Assembly (NCBI GenBank): GCA_016844955.1
Contig: JAERTH010000060.1
Coordinates: 1 to 64,000, forward strand
Reading direction: 5' to 3'
Source: Fidelibacterota bacterium
GTDB lineage: Bacteria; Fidelibacterota; UBA8477; JABMPR01
Length of the DNA: 64,000 bases
Made by a program: the position numbers and the translations under genes. This document shows positions 44,501-53,295 of this stretch, in pieces (the first letter of the stretch is position 1; the number at the start of each line of letters is the position of its first letter). The notes beneath the pieces were generated by a model, which did no database searches, had not been told where the DNA came from, and was given only the letters and a program-made list of their open reading frames with translations.

Positions 44501-46010
44501 TCTAAATCTAGAAACTGAATACAGTAATTATTCCACGCTATGGACCGCAGTCAGTAACTATGGGGTCTATGGAGATCCCAATGTTCCTGCTAGCTTACCC
44601 TCCATGGAGTGGCCAGGAGGGAGCAACACCCATTATTTATGGGAAGGCCGCTTCTGGGTTGGTGGTAGAGTGGATGAAGAAATTCGCGTTAGCCATGCTG
44701 ATTATGGGAGCTATGAGTGGGCGCATGCCTCGAACAGCTCAAATAACACATTTTCTGTACACACACAAGACACACTTATCATCCAAACCTATGATGACTA
44801 CAACCCCAGCATTCATAGCACTGCACCTCTTGGTTTTGAAGTCCAGCAAACGACTCGATCATTCAGCGCTGGAGAATACAACCAGCTAACCAACTGTTTG
44901 GCCATTGATCTCACCCTGACAAAGAGTGAAACCATCATCCCGCAAAACATAAGTGATGTATATGTATCCTGGGTCTTTGATGCTGATGTCGGCACAGGTC
45001 GGGATCTGACATCCCCGCATATCGATGACCTGGTTGATTATGAGGGGTATGATGGTTCTGATTCCGATACAGATGAAGAGGATATTGTAGAAAATTTAGA
45101 CTGGAACGAAAATGGGATTCTGGATGGATATGATGAGCATGGGGTTCCATTTGGATGGGAATATCTTGGTAGTTCACTGGAACCGAACCCCAACTATAAT
45201 CCTGGGCTTATTGCCCCGGATGGCTTTGCTGACGAATATCAGGTCATTGAAACAGATCCTGAAGTGTACACAATGGTTGATAGAAACATGTCCTACATGT
45301 ATGATGCGGATGATTATGACACCCCTGAAGATGATACTGGTGAAAATGGGTCTGTTTTAGGGTTTATTGGACTTAGATATATGGGGGGTCCTACTGAGTC
45401 AGTTTTTACTCACCAGTGGTGGAACTGGGAGAGCGACCCCATTACAGATCTAGACAAGTATTTATACATGTCTGCTGAGCATCCGGCTTCCATGGGGTAT
45501 AAATTTGTGCCAAACCCATTGACTCTCGGTGCAAACCCCTTCGATTATAGATGGCTGATGAGTATAGGCCCTCTCGATGAAGTCTTGCCCGGCGATGAGA
45601 TAAAATTTGCTGCTGCTGTTGTTCTGGGAAAAGGTATTGAGGGTTTACGTACCAACAGTGATGCCGCCTTTTTGTGGTTTCATGAAAACACTTGGGTCAA
45701 TGTTGATTCACAAGACCAACTGCCGATGGGGTTTCAGCTTTCAGCTCCCTATCCGAACCCGTTTAATAGTACCTTGACCCTAGCTTTCTCGATTGAAAGA
45801 GCCGAGGGTACCACCTTGAGTATATTTGATATTCGTGGCCGGGAAATCTTGCAATTCTCAGAGGAAAATCACCACTTCTCGCCTGGTGAAAACTTGATCC
45901 ATTGGACTGGCAGTACAGCCGATGGCAGATTGACAGAAAGTGGAATCTATATTATTCGACTAAAGTCAGGGGGCCAAAGCTTAACCAGCAAAGTGGTCAT
46001 GATACGTTGA
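41541..46010 (+). CDS. giant secreted protein: beta-propeller, dead gluzincin-like core, type IX sorting domain
   Basis: 1489 residues. Signal peptide about 1-19. Repeated BNR-like motifs (SEDGGNSWSF, TSNGGEDWNF, STDNGNSWTF) indicate a beta-propeller in the first 500 residues. Residues about 530-700 resemble the catalytic core of secreted gluzincin peptidases, but the zinc motif is lost: residues 596-603 read HWMTYMIH instead of HExxH, and the NEG that supplies the third ligand reads KRG at 615-617 within EWLKRGLAYFSE. Later parts are Fn3-like, and an acidic DSDTDEED stretch lies around 1175-1180. The tail (YPNPFNSTLTLAF to VVMIR) is a type IX sorting domain. Function unknown; probably a surface adhesin or binding protein. 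Confidence 0.8.
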   Translation: MKKIIFSLIIMTTSISLFSQSDVGDTKAFWVSQYGFFQGTSLISATLKDQTSLADIWYENTRINDIEISSDNSEVLLVGTESGVVLSEDGGNSWSFKNGVSDLLPEGYRSGGGDPALQHRAPVTSIFYRSEDYWMAGCGLGHKQLGDNKIFGGFRTSNGGEDWNFVSRGSPVYNSLGQSGSNVDERPAFYEMINEPSNADDFWAATEAGLLFYDGTKWEEWSSAGLPKISPKWDHLEVFDIHYAEESQIVTIVTTLGIYQGEVDLDEEMVAWSPLNTSSITSTSTQSEWSGGLTVNFTPPGTAEPGDWYTVFSVSQSRYWLTQCEIYDGAGSLILTDDNLYAAQTFADFDYSEVAGTEFTITPAENRSFLNIEKSSAEFYVADEHNVYHLVNGSLGPSVFEIQDGTIHDLRMHNNSLYIATSRGVFLDGTVISPQIGMPSRTETYPCDIRSLASDGINLYAGGHLGGLIKSTDNGNSWTFLNMDLDHRETPMGGRENVMNLVDPTNATNLPGIVSEWFGDIDEYFTSETRNLLIFDIDDLYYSSQAMGEISKTGDFRPIDLPSLTPDSLSNNAVIVYLDNNPQDLSSELLDASTIHWMTYMIHSIVNPGEDEWLKRGLAYFSETLIDPQNIPSYSLQLRHGLTEMSAYNNAFKDNSKAFWTFIKEKFLTEAGNYQALANSGTHGIMSLMFALESAGNESTSFPELFEKFGLTMLLDSWVDNAGAPVRPDYTLEGAEIILDDSHIWWDLTGAGSFQASPYTRTAPPLSISTLITRGYATGTYWAPGLGDDLIFFTTSSDSLNVELVKSIQNDGAVIPESVSMESGTEPDWPGNFYFDISDFENEGEPDDNAIDHLSAQVSNCSEENSSIFILHYEFSDEVWMDLWHPTYRNLHLELTNYTESQFQLIWGPIFWGEAPSEGQENLPSLRDLGFEGYQVKIYQDGLLVQEISPVFNTWLDLTLDMEQSYCFDVRALFDGNESSPIVDDYCLNLETEYSNYSTLWTAVSNYGVYGDPNVPASLPSMEWPGGSNTHYLWEGRFWVGGRVDEEIRVSHADYGSYEWAHASNSSNNTFSVHTQDTLIIQTYDDYNPSIHSTAPLGFEVQQTTRSFSAGEYNQLTNCLAIDLTLTKSETIIPQNISDVYVSWVFDADVGTGRDLTSPHIDDLVDYEGYDGSDSDTDEEDIVENLDWNENGILDGYDEHGVPFGWEYLGSSLEPNPNYNPGLIAPDGFADEYQVIETDPEVYTMVDRNMSYMYDADDYDTPEDDTGENGSVLGFIGLRYMGGPTESVFTHQWWNWESDPITDLDKYLYMSAEHPASMGYKFVPNPLTLGANPFDYRWLMSIGPLDEVLPGDEIKFAAAVVLGKGIEGLRTNSDAAFLWFHENTWVNVDSQDQLPMGFQLSAPYPNPFNSTLTLAFSIERAEGTTLSIFDIRGREILQFSEENHHFSPGENLIHWTGSTADGRLTESGIYIIRLKSGGQSLTSKVVMIR

Positions 46011-46035
46011 TATCTGATAGCAATTAGGCCTTGTA

Positions 46036-47052
46036 TTAGTTTGAATATCCCGTGGGGTTATTTGACTGCCAGCGCCAGGCATCTTCACACATCTCGTCCA
46101 CACCCTTTTCTGCTTTCCAATCCAACTTGGTGGCAGCTAAATGCGTGTCGGCATAGCACTTGGCGATATCTCCAGCTCGACGGTCTGTAATCTTGTAGGC
46201 AACCCTACACCCCGAAGCCTTTTCAAACGCTTTGACCAGTTCCAATACACTATAGCCGCGACCCGTGCCCAGGTTCACCGTAACCAGACCAGGTTTACCC
46301 TCGAGATGCTCCAATGCTTTCAAATGACCTTTAGCCAGATCCACAACATGGATATAGTCACGAACACCGCTTCCGTCAGGTGTGTCATAGTCATCACCAA
46401 ATACGGATAGCGTTTCCAGCTTTCCTACGGCAACCTGTGAAATGTAGGGCATGAGATTATTGGGGATGCCATTGGGGTCTTCACCGATTTGTCCGCTTTT
46501 GTGAGCACCCACCGGATTGAAGTATCTTAACAATACAATATCCCACGTATTGTCTGAGACATACAAATCTCCTAGCATCTCTTCAATTATCAATTTGGAA
46601 CGTCCATAGGGATTGGTGGCTGAAACGGGGAAATCTTCAGTGATGGGAACGGATGCAGGATCACCATAAACTGTTGCTGAAGATGAAAATACCAGTCGCT
46701 TCACTCCATGCCGCTGCATTTCTTCCAGCAGATTCAATGTCCCTGCAATATTATTTTGATAGTACGCCAATGGGATGGTCACGGATTCACCAACAGCCTT
46801 CAAGCCTGCGAAATGGATAACCGCGTCAAAAGCATGTTCTGCGAATACATATGCTACCATGTCCTTGTCCATTAAATCTACTTTGTAGAAAGTAATACTT
46901 TTTCCAGTGAGAGCTTCAACCCGTCGCAAAGATTCCCGACTGCTGTTTGATAGATTGTCCAGAATGACTACATCTTCCCCATTCTCGAGTAATTCAAGTA
47001 CTGTATGGCTTCCGATGTAACCTGCGCCGCCTGTAACTAAGATAGTGGACAT
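46036..47052 (-). CDS. galE: UDP-glucose 4-epimerase
   Basis: 338 residues. NAD-binding [13 protein letters not shown], active-site YxxxK in [14 protein letters not shown], and family motifs [24 protein letters not shown] and [14 protein letters not shown]. It interconverts UDP-glucose and UDP-galactose for envelope glycans. It is convergent with the giant secreted protein, with only 25 bp between the stops. Confidence 0.96.
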   Translation of the reverse strand: MSTILVTGGAGYIGSHTVLELLENGEDVVILDNLSNSSRESLRRVEALTGKSITFYKVDLMDKDMVAYVFAEHAFDAVIHFAGLKAVGESVTIPLAYYQNNIAGTLNLLEEMQRHGVKRLVFSSSATVYGDPASVPITEDFPVSATNPYGRSKLIIEEMLGDLYVSDNTWDIVLLRYFNPVGAHKSGQIGEDPNGIPNNLMPYISQVAVGKLETLSVFGDDYDTPDGSGVRDYIHVVDLAKGHLKALEHLEGKPGLVTVNLGTGRGYSVLELVKAFEKASGCRVAYKITDRRAGDIAKCYADTHLAATKLDWKAEKGVDEMCEDAWRWQSNNPTGYSN

Positions 47053-47116
47053 AAAATTTCTTTCCTGCTAGAGATTAACATCAACAACTCTATAACTGAT
47101 GGCTGAGGTATATGTT

Positions 47117-48292
47117 TCAACGGTATGCGGAAATTCCTGTTATGCTCTCCCCTACTACCAGAGTATGCATTTCATGGGTTCCCTCATAGGTGAGTACGGA
47201 TTCAAGATTGGCAGCATGGCGCATGGACACATACTCGTCAGTAATTCCACTGGCACCCAAAATGGTGCGGGCTGATCGTGCAATATCCAGGGCCATGCGC
47301 ACATTGTTCATCTTGGAGAGACTCACCTGTGTGTGTTTTAGATCCCCACGGTCCTTTAGGCGACCCAATTGAAGTGTCATGAATTGCGCCTTGGTGATCT
47401 CATTAAGCATCTCTGACAGCTTTTGCTGGGTCAGTTGGAAAGCAGCAATGGGTTTATCAAACTGGATTCTTGTTTTGGCATATTCAACTGCTTCTTCGTA
47501 ACAGTCGATAGCCGACCCCATAACGCCCCAATTAATACCATAGCGAGCCTGGGTCAGACAGCCAAGGGGAGCTCTGAGTCCATTGGCTTCAGGAAGCTTA
47601 TTTTCTAGAGGGATCCTACAATTATTTAATACGATTTCACCTGTGAGAGATGCCCTCAGAGAGAGTTTGCCCTTGATCTCAGGTGTCTCAAACCCTTGCC
47701 TACCGCGCTCAACTAAAAATCCTTTCACATCACCCGATTCATCTTTGGCCCAGATAACAGCCAGATCGGCTACCGGTGCATTGGTGATCCACATTTTGGC
47801 TCCATTCAGGACATAATCATCCCCATCCTGTTTTACCCGCGTGAGCATGCCACCGGGATTGGATCCAAAATCGGGTTCAGTGAGACCAAAACAGCCAATT
47901 TTTTCACCCGAGGCCAGAAGCGGGAGCCATTTATTTTTCTGAGTTTCTGACCCATATTTCCAGATCGGCCACATAACCAATGCACCCTGAACAGAGGCAA
48001 AACTGCGTAACCCTGAGTCTCCACGCTCCAACTCCTGCATCATAAGACCATAGGCAACACTGTTTAGACCTGCCGTACCGTATTTTTCAGGAAGCGTGGA
48101 TCCAAAGAACCCTAATTCCCCCATCTCACGGGTGAGTTCAAGTGGGAAAGTCCCATCACGAAAATGTGCAGCTATTAGGGGTCTGAATTTATCCTGAACC
48201 CATTCATGGGTCATATTTTGAATGGCAATTTCTTCTTCATTCAACAAGCTTGAGATATCAAAATAATCAGGTCCAACAACCTTAAGCGACAT
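47117..48292 (-). CDS. glutaryl-CoA dehydrogenase-like acyl-CoA dehydrogenase
   Basis: About 391 residues. CFGLTEPDFGSNPGGM, WITNAPVADLAVIWAK, ARYGINWGVMGSA and YEGTHEMHTLVVGESITGI are signatures of the glutaryl-CoA dehydrogenase group, with the catalytic Glu in YEGTHE. It probably acts in lysine or tryptophan breakdown or another dicarboxylyl-CoA step and feeds Etf. ATG 48292 (MSLKVVG) is preferred since GGAG lies six bases upstream; the frame is open further up to 48319. Confidence 0.85.
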   Translation of the reverse strand: MSLKVVGPDYFDISSLLNEEEIAIQNMTHEWVQDKFRPLIAAHFRDGTFPLELTREMGELGFFGSTLPEKYGTAGLNSVAYGLMMQELERGDSGLRSFASVQGALVMWPIWKYGSETQKNKWLPLLASGEKIGCFGLTEPDFGSNPGGMLTRVKQDGDDYVLNGAKMWITNAPVADLAVIWAKDESGDVKGFLVERGRQGFETPEIKGKLSLRASLTGEIVLNNCRIPLENKLPEANGLRAPLGCLTQARYGINWGVMGSAIDCYEEAVEYAKTRIQFDKPIAAFQLTQQKLSEMLNEITKAQFMTLQLGRLKDRGDLKHTQVSLSKMNNVRMALDIARSARTILGASGITDEYVSMRHAANLESVLTYEGTHEMHTLVVGESITGISAYR

Positions 48293-48416
48293 ACCGCACT
48301 CCATTCTCCATTTGAGCATAAAATGTAAACGATGCCCATATCAGCGAAACAAAAAACGCGCGACGATATTGTCATATATCATTTCTTTCCAGGTTTCTGT
48401 ATCATAATATCCGGCC

Positions 48417-49154
48417 ATGAATAATGACTCGCTCTTTCAGTTTTCAGAAGTATCGCTAGACATAGGTGCACAAAGCATTCTTCAGAAACTTAGTTTCGAT
48501 ATTCACAAGGGTGAATTTGTAGCTGTCCTGGGTGCTTCGGGTGCTGGGAAAAGTTCACTCCTGAGAATGTTTAATGCACTCACCAGTCCCTCTGCCGGTA
48601 AAATTAATTTTCGGGCCATGGACATTGATACAGATATCACTAGCCTACGTAGAAATGTGGGGATCCTGTTTCAGAACCCTGTAGTTTTTAGTGGGACCGT
48701 CAAGGAAAACCTCATGGTCGCCGGACGCTGGGACAACATCATATCTCAGAAACTCGATCATGAGCTCAACCAGGCGCTCCTTGAAGTGGGCCTGGAAAAC
48801 ATTGAACTGACCAAAAATGCCAAAGATCTATCCGGTGGTGAGCAACAGCGATTAGCGCTGGCTCGAACCCTTTTAAACCACCCGCAGGTTCTGCTTCTGG
48901 ATGAGCCGACTTCCAACCTGGATCCAAAACTGGCCAGATCCATCATGGATCAAATAGACAAACTTCGTAAGACATTGAATCTAACCGTCATTGCAGTTTC
49001 ACATGATCATCAACTCATGCGCCGCTATGCAAAACGCGTCATTGTTCTCTCCAAGGGTAAGGTTCTGGGTGATGGTACCTTTAAAAAGTTGGATACTGGG
49101 AATATTTTTGAAGCAGCTGGATTGCTGACTTCGGAGGGTGCAGATGAGACCTGA
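48417..49154 (+). CDS. ABC transporter ATPase, FetA-like
   Basis: 245 residues: Walker A GASGAGKSS, Q-loop LFQNPVVF, signature LSGGEQQRLALAR, Walker B LLLDEPTSNLDP and H-loop VSHDHQ. It is the partner of the next gene, a FetB/UPF0014 permease; in E. coli FetAB takes part in iron export. The reading frames overlap by 11 bp. Confidence 0.88.
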   Translation: MNNDSLFQFSEVSLDIGAQSILQKLSFDIHKGEFVAVLGASGAGKSSLLRMFNALTSPSAGKINFRAMDIDTDITSLRRNVGILFQNPVVFSGTVKENLMVAGRWDNIISQKLDHELNQALLEVGLENIELTKNAKDLSGGEQQRLALARTLLNHPQVLLLDEPTSNLDPKLARSIMDQIDKLRKTLNLTVIAVSHDHQLMRRYAKRVIVLSKGKVLGDGTFKKLDTGNIFEAAGLLTSEGADET

Positions 49155-49944
49155 TTTCTATGTACTCGGTTGGAATGATGCCCTTGTTTCACTCGTATTT
49201 ATTGCCTTCTCCTTTTTCCTGATCAAAAAGTGGAAACTGGGTCTGGAAAATACCCTGCTCATGGGAACACTCCGGACATTTGCACAACTGACACTCATGG
49301 GCTATGTCCTCACCTGGTTCTTTGATCAAGAGCATTGGGCATTCATGCTCACCCTCCTATTTATAATGATTGTAATAGCCAGTTATGAGGGTACACGCCG
49401 CCAGAAGGGTGAAATCCCCCACTTTTTTCCAGCCATGCTGGTTTCACTATTGGCCTCAGCACTGCTCATTCTGGGAACCATCCTGCTGTTCATTCTGGAT
49501 GTAAAACCCTGGTACTCACCCTATGCCGCTATCCCAATCGGTGGGATGATCATTGGCAACGGGCTGAACTCAACAGCTTTGACTGCCAATCGTTTTGTGG
49601 GTGAATTAAAGCATCGGGAGCAGGAAATTGAAACTTTGCTGGCATTGGGAGCTTCACCAAAGCTGGCTGTCTTTGATGCCATGAAGGCTTCTATTCATGC
49701 GGCACTCATTCCCAATATCAACGCCATGATGACTGTGGGCCTGGTTCAGATCCCTGGTGTTATGACCGGACAGATTTTGGCCGGCATTGACCCATTAATT
49801 GCTGTTCGCTATCAGATAATGATTATGTATATGTGGTTTACAACAGCAACAATGGCCAACATGATTATGCTGGCCATTGTATACCGTCAATATTTTACAA
49901 AAAAACTACAGCTCAGACACGAGCTGCTCAGGAAAAACGATTAG
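49144..49944 (+). CDS. fetB: UPF0014/FetB-family permease
   Basis: About 266 residues with seven or so predicted membrane helices. Family motifs: RTFAQLTLMGYVL, AAIPIGGMIIGNGLNS, LALGASPKLAVFDAM and VGLVQIPGVMTGQILAG. It is probably an iron exporter or homeostasis permease with the upstream ATPase. ATG 49144 is chosen because GGAGG lies six bases upstream; a GTG six bases earlier is possible. The stop overlaps that of the convergent PC4-like gene by four bases. Confidence 0.88.
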   Translation: MRPDFYVLGWNDALVSLVFIAFSFFLIKKWKLGLENTLLMGTLRTFAQLTLMGYVLTWFFDQEHWAFMLTLLFIMIVIASYEGTRRQKGEIPHFFPAMLVSLLASALLILGTILLFILDVKPWYSPYAAIPIGGMIIGNGLNSTALTANRFVGELKHREQEIETLLALGASPKLAVFDAMKASIHAALIPNINAMMTVGLVQIPGVMTGQILAGIDPLIAVRYQIMIMYMWFTTATMANMIMLAIVYRQYFTKKLQLRHELLRKND

Positions 49945-50174
49945 ATCAATCCCTCTTTGCCGAGGAAGGTGTTGGTTTCTTCCACATGCTTTTTGAAGTC
50001 TTCCCATAATGCGGGAGCCACGGTGATACCCTTCTGGGTTGGACGCCATTCATCCTCATCTGCCAGGTAATGGATACGGAAATCTACATAAGTTCTGCCC
50101 TTAAATTCCTTAACCTGAATCAAGATTTTTTCAGTTTCACTGCGTTCGACTTCACCAATTATTTTTTCCATCAA
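49941..50174 (-). CDS. PC4/YdbC-type single-strand DNA-binding protein
   Basis: 77 residues. EVERSETEKILIQVKEFKGRTYVD begins with beta strands and is followed by WRPTQKGITVAPALWEDFKKHVEE, the outline of the bacterial YdbC/transcription coactivator PC4 fold, which binds single-stranded DNA. It is last in a minus-strand cluster that begins with polX and includes nth, which fits a nucleic-acid role. Confidence 0.75.
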   Translation of the reverse strand: MMEKIIGEVERSETEKILIQVKEFKGRTYVDFRIHYLADEDEWRPTQKGITVAPALWEDFKKHVEETNTFLGKEGLI

Positions 50175-50207
50175 TCAATCCTCTTTGTTTTTATCAATTT
50201 ACTCTGT

Positions 50208-50561
50208 TTATTTTTTTGCGATCCACTTCTCATCGAATTCATCAGCATTAAAACCGAAGGAACCCTTTTCGCCCTGTACGATAAATGGACGTTTGATGAG
50301 ATTTGAATCTTGAAGCATAAGCTCAATGGCTTTTGATTTATCCGGAATATTTTGACCCAATTTCAACTCCCGGTAGATGGCGCTTCGGGAATTCAAATAG
50401 GGTTTCACATTGTCGCCATCAATAAATTTTTCCAGCATTGCACGGTCAGGTGGGTTGCTGATGATATCCACAACCTGAAATTCAACGTTCTTTTCATTTA
50501 AAAAGGCTTGAGCCTTTTTGCAGGTTCCGCATGTTTTTTTGTCAAAAAATATTGGTTTCAT
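50208..50561 (-). CDS. ArsC/Spx-family thioredoxin-fold protein
   Basis: 117 residues. The active-site region is DKKTCGTCKKAQAFL (a CxxC pair), followed by EKFIDGDNVKPYLN, RSAIYRELKLG and IKRPFIVQGEKG with the conserved RP. It could be an arsenate reductase or Spx-like redox protein; the CxxC fits ArsC-related oxidoreductases of this length. It follows acylphosphatase in the polX cluster. Confidence 0.8.
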   Translation of the reverse strand: MKPIFFDKKTCGTCKKAQAFLNEKNVEFQVVDIISNPPDRAMLEKFIDGDNVKPYLNSRSAIYRELKLGQNIPDKSKAIELMLQDSNLIKRPFIVQGEKGSFGFNADEFDEKWIAKK

Positions 50562-50614
50562 CTAATGCATCCTTCTCATTGTGTCTCTTAAATAATTAAA
50601 GCCTTCTCAGAATC

Positions 50615-50890
50615 CTAATATCTAATTTCAAAACTTTCGTAATCACCGCTAAAGCGTTGCTCCTGTTGTTCAACATCTTCCACGGTGGACCAGCGGTTGC
50701 CAATTTTCAGTGCTTTAACAAACTCCACCAGCATGCCGTGATCCCCCTCAGCGACCCCAACGACGGAGCCATCTGGATTGTTTTTCACCCAACCCGAAAG
50801 CCCCATTTGAAGGCCAGTTGTACGCACAAAAGCTCTGAACCCAACCCTCTGGACTTTTCCTACGGCGCGGAATACAATGGCGGTTTCCAT
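50615..50890 (-). CDS. acyP: acylphosphatase
   Basis: 91 residues, the full family length. Catalytic Arg in GKVQRVGFR (the family usually has VQGVGFR) and catalytic Asn in SGWVKNNPDGSV are present. It hydrolyses acyl-phosphate bonds. It starts 2 bp after nth. Confidence 0.93.
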   Translation of the reverse strand: METAIVFRAVGKVQRVGFRAFVRTTGLQMGLSGWVKNNPDGSVVGVAEGDHGMLVEFVKALKIGNRWSTVEDVEQQEQRFSGDYESFEIRY

Positions 50891-50892
50891 TT

Positions 50893-51561
50893 CTACTTCC
50901 TCACCCTGATTGCTTCCTCAGGTAAAACCGATGGACAATATTCGGCCAACACGCATTTGTGGCATTGTGGTCGCCTGGCAATACATACAGCTCGACCGTG
51001 ATCGATAATCAGATGGGTGAACATGACCCAGTATTCTTTATCAATGATTTTCTGAAGTTCAAATTCAATTTTTACCGCATCCTTCTGTTTGGTCATACGC
51101 AGCAAATTGGCAATACGAATCACATGTGTATCCACCACAAGCCCGGGAACGTGGAATCCAGTGCCCAGGACAACATTGGCAGTTTTCCGACCCACTCCCG
51201 GGAGCTTTACCAGAGCATCCAGATCTGCCGGAACCTCGCCACCATGATTTTCCATCAAAGCGATGGCACAGGCACTCATATTTTTCGATTTGCTGTTAAA
51301 AAAACCAGTGGATCGCACCAATTCTGCCAGGTGATCAACCGGAGCAGCAGCCATGGTTATTGCAGTTGGATAGTGTTTGAACAATTCCGGAGTTACTTTG
51401 TTCACACGGTCATCTGTGCATTGAGCTGATAGCATGGTGGAAATAAGTAGCTGAAAGGGCGATGTGTGTTCCAGGCTGCACTTGGAGTTTGGATAGGTCT
51501 CAAACAGTCGCTTCAAAATGTGGCGCATGCGCTCCTGTTTGTTTTTCAATGACTCTCTCAT
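50893..51561 (-). CDS. nth: endonuclease III
   Basis: 222 residues. HhH motif LPGVGRKTANVVL with catalytic Lys, catalytic Asp in VDTHVIRIANLLRMT, and the C-terminal iron-sulfur cluster cysteines C-X6-C-X2-C-X5-C (CIARRPQCHKCVLAEYC). It is a bifunctional glycosylase/AP lyase for oxidised pyrimidines. It overlaps polX by four bases. Confidence 0.95.
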   Translation of the reverse strand: MRESLKNKQERMRHILKRLFETYPNSKCSLEHTSPFQLLISTMLSAQCTDDRVNKVTPELFKHYPTAITMAAAPVDHLAELVRSTGFFNSKSKNMSACAIALMENHGGEVPADLDALVKLPGVGRKTANVVLGTGFHVPGLVVDTHVIRIANLLRMTKQKDAVKIEFELQKIIDKEYWVMFTHLIIDHGRAVCIARRPQCHKCVLAEYCPSVLPEEAIRVRK

Positions 51562-53246
51562 GCATTTCTCCTGAGCTGTAAATACGTTTTCATGTCTTCC
51601 AGTTTCATTGTGTTGACAACATCATCAGCGCTAAGACCACCCTTACGCGCCATCATCACGCCAAGTGGAATGGTGGACAAGGCTTTCACGCTATGAGCGT
51701 CAGGATTGATGGAAATTTTCACTCCTCTGTCTCTGGCTAGATCCAGATGGCGCCAATCCAGGTCCAATCGCTTGGGTGTAGTATTAATCTCAATAATCTT
51801 TCGCTGCTCACCAGCAACTTCAATGATGGTCTCAAGATCGGGTGCATATCCCGCCCGGGCAAGCAACATACGACCGGTAGGATGACCCAGCATTGTAGTG
51901 TAGGGGCTGTGTAAAGCGCGGATAATACGATCAGTCTGTTGGACGGGATTTAGATGAAAATGACTATGGATGGAGGCAATGACAAAATCAAAACCAGCCA
52001 ATAATTCTTCATCGTAATCCAGGCTACCGTCTACCAGGATATCTGCTTCAATCCCCTTGAATATGTGAAAATCTGTATAGCGATCATTGAGTTCGTCAAT
52101 GCGTTCCCACTGCGCGTGTACTCTGTCTGGTTTCAAACCATTGGCATAGTAGGCGGCCTGTGAGTGTTCGGTAATTCCGAAATACTCATATCCCAGCCTG
52201 TGGGCTTCATTCACCATCTCATCTAATGAATTTCGTCCATCACTCCAGGTGGAATGGGCATGGAAGACACCCTTTACATCACCAGGCTCAATCAACTTGC
52301 GATCCTCTGGAAAATGATCGAATGCATCCCGAAGTTCTGGCTCAATCCATTGAATACTCAGGGATTGACAGATTTCATTTTCTGAGGCATTGGTTGTGTT
52401 GAGATTTGTAAACTGGTCCAGGGATCGGGTCACCCCTTCTTTCGCACAAGCCAAATCAAGGTGGCCTAAAAAAACATCACCTCCGGTTAGCGTCAATTGA
52501 TTAGCACCAAAGGATTCACCGACACTAAAGTATATATGGACAGGCAGGGTGGAAATATCATCAAATTCGATAGTATCACCGATACAAAGTTCCAGGGAAA
52601 ACTGGGCATTGAGTATTTCCGCGAGCACAGAGGATTCGGCGTCCACCAGAAATTCCACTGATTGGATCAGGTTATTTCTTCGGCGAAGTTCACCGGTCAA
52701 TTCAATGCGTTTTACACACTGGAGGGCTCTCAATTTATCCAGCCAGGATTGGGCTACTGAAAGGGCTGTATCCAGATGAAAATCACGGCTATGCTTTTTG
52801 CGGAAATCTATTGAATCCAATAATTTTTGCTGGAGTTTAGATCCAAAACCCTTGACATCTGATAGTTGTTTTTCCTTACAGGCATGGTAGAGCGTGTCCA
52901 GGTTGCTGATTCCCAATTCCTGCCATAGTTGCTGTACCTTAATGACACCTAAGCCTGGTAATTCCAGCAGCTCTGGTAAGCCCAGAGGCAATCGATCCAG
53001 CAATTCTTTCTCTTCTACTGGTCCTCCAGATTTGGCATAGTAAAGAATGATTCGAGCCAGGGTTTCACCGATACCCTCTTCATTTTTCAGGCGGTCTTCA
53101 TCGATGAGTACACCCATTTCCTCGGGATGATTTTCTACAATTCCAGCTGCTTTTTCAAAGGCTTTGATCTTAAATGGATTTTCATCCAGGAGTATCATCA
53201 TGTTAGCGAGCCGTTTGATTCCGTGACTGATCTGAGAATTATTCAT
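51558..53246 (-). CDS. polX: PolX-family protein with intact PHP domain but dead polymerase palm
   Basis: 562 residues, the usual PolX length. Residues 1-60 and 90-140 carry the pol-beta helix-hairpin-helix region. The palm motif, normally G-S-x-R-R followed by D-x-D, reads GELRRR at 185-190 and then S196-V197-E198; the third catalytic Asp (usually V-D-L) is His237 in VHI. All three metal-binding aspartates are lost. The C-terminal PHP domain is complete: FHAHSTWSDG (328-337), TEHSQ (359-363), EADILVDG (400-407), SIHSHFH (425-431), HPTGR and NPDAHS (514-519). It should retain exonuclease or phosphoesterase activity but not synthesise DNA. Confidence 0.9.
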   Translation of the reverse strand: MNNSQISHGIKRLANMMILLDENPFKIKAFEKAAGIVENHPEEMGVLIDEDRLKNEEGIGETLARIILYYAKSGGPVEEKELLDRLPLGLPELLELPGLGVIKVQQLWQELGISNLDTLYHACKEKQLSDVKGFGSKLQQKLLDSIDFRKKHSRDFHLDTALSVAQSWLDKLRALQCVKRIELTGELRRRNNLIQSVEFLVDAESSVLAEILNAQFSLELCIGDTIEFDDISTLPVHIYFSVGESFGANQLTLTGGDVFLGHLDLACAKEGVTRSLDQFTNLNTTNASENEICQSLSIQWIEPELRDAFDHFPEDRKLIEPGDVKGVFHAHSTWSDGRNSLDEMVNEAHRLGYEYFGITEHSQAAYYANGLKPDRVHAQWERIDELNDRYTDFHIFKGIEADILVDGSLDYDEELLAGFDFVIASIHSHFHLNPVQQTDRIIRALHSPYTTMLGHPTGRMLLARAGYAPDLETIIEVAGEQRKIIEINTTPKRLDLDWRHLDLARDRGVKISINPDAHSVKALSTIPLGVMMARKGGLSADDVVNTMKLEDMKTYLQLRRNA

Positions 53247-53295
53247 GTTTCAAAATAGTGGAAGAGTTATTGAGTTCAATGAGTTTGTGAGTTGA

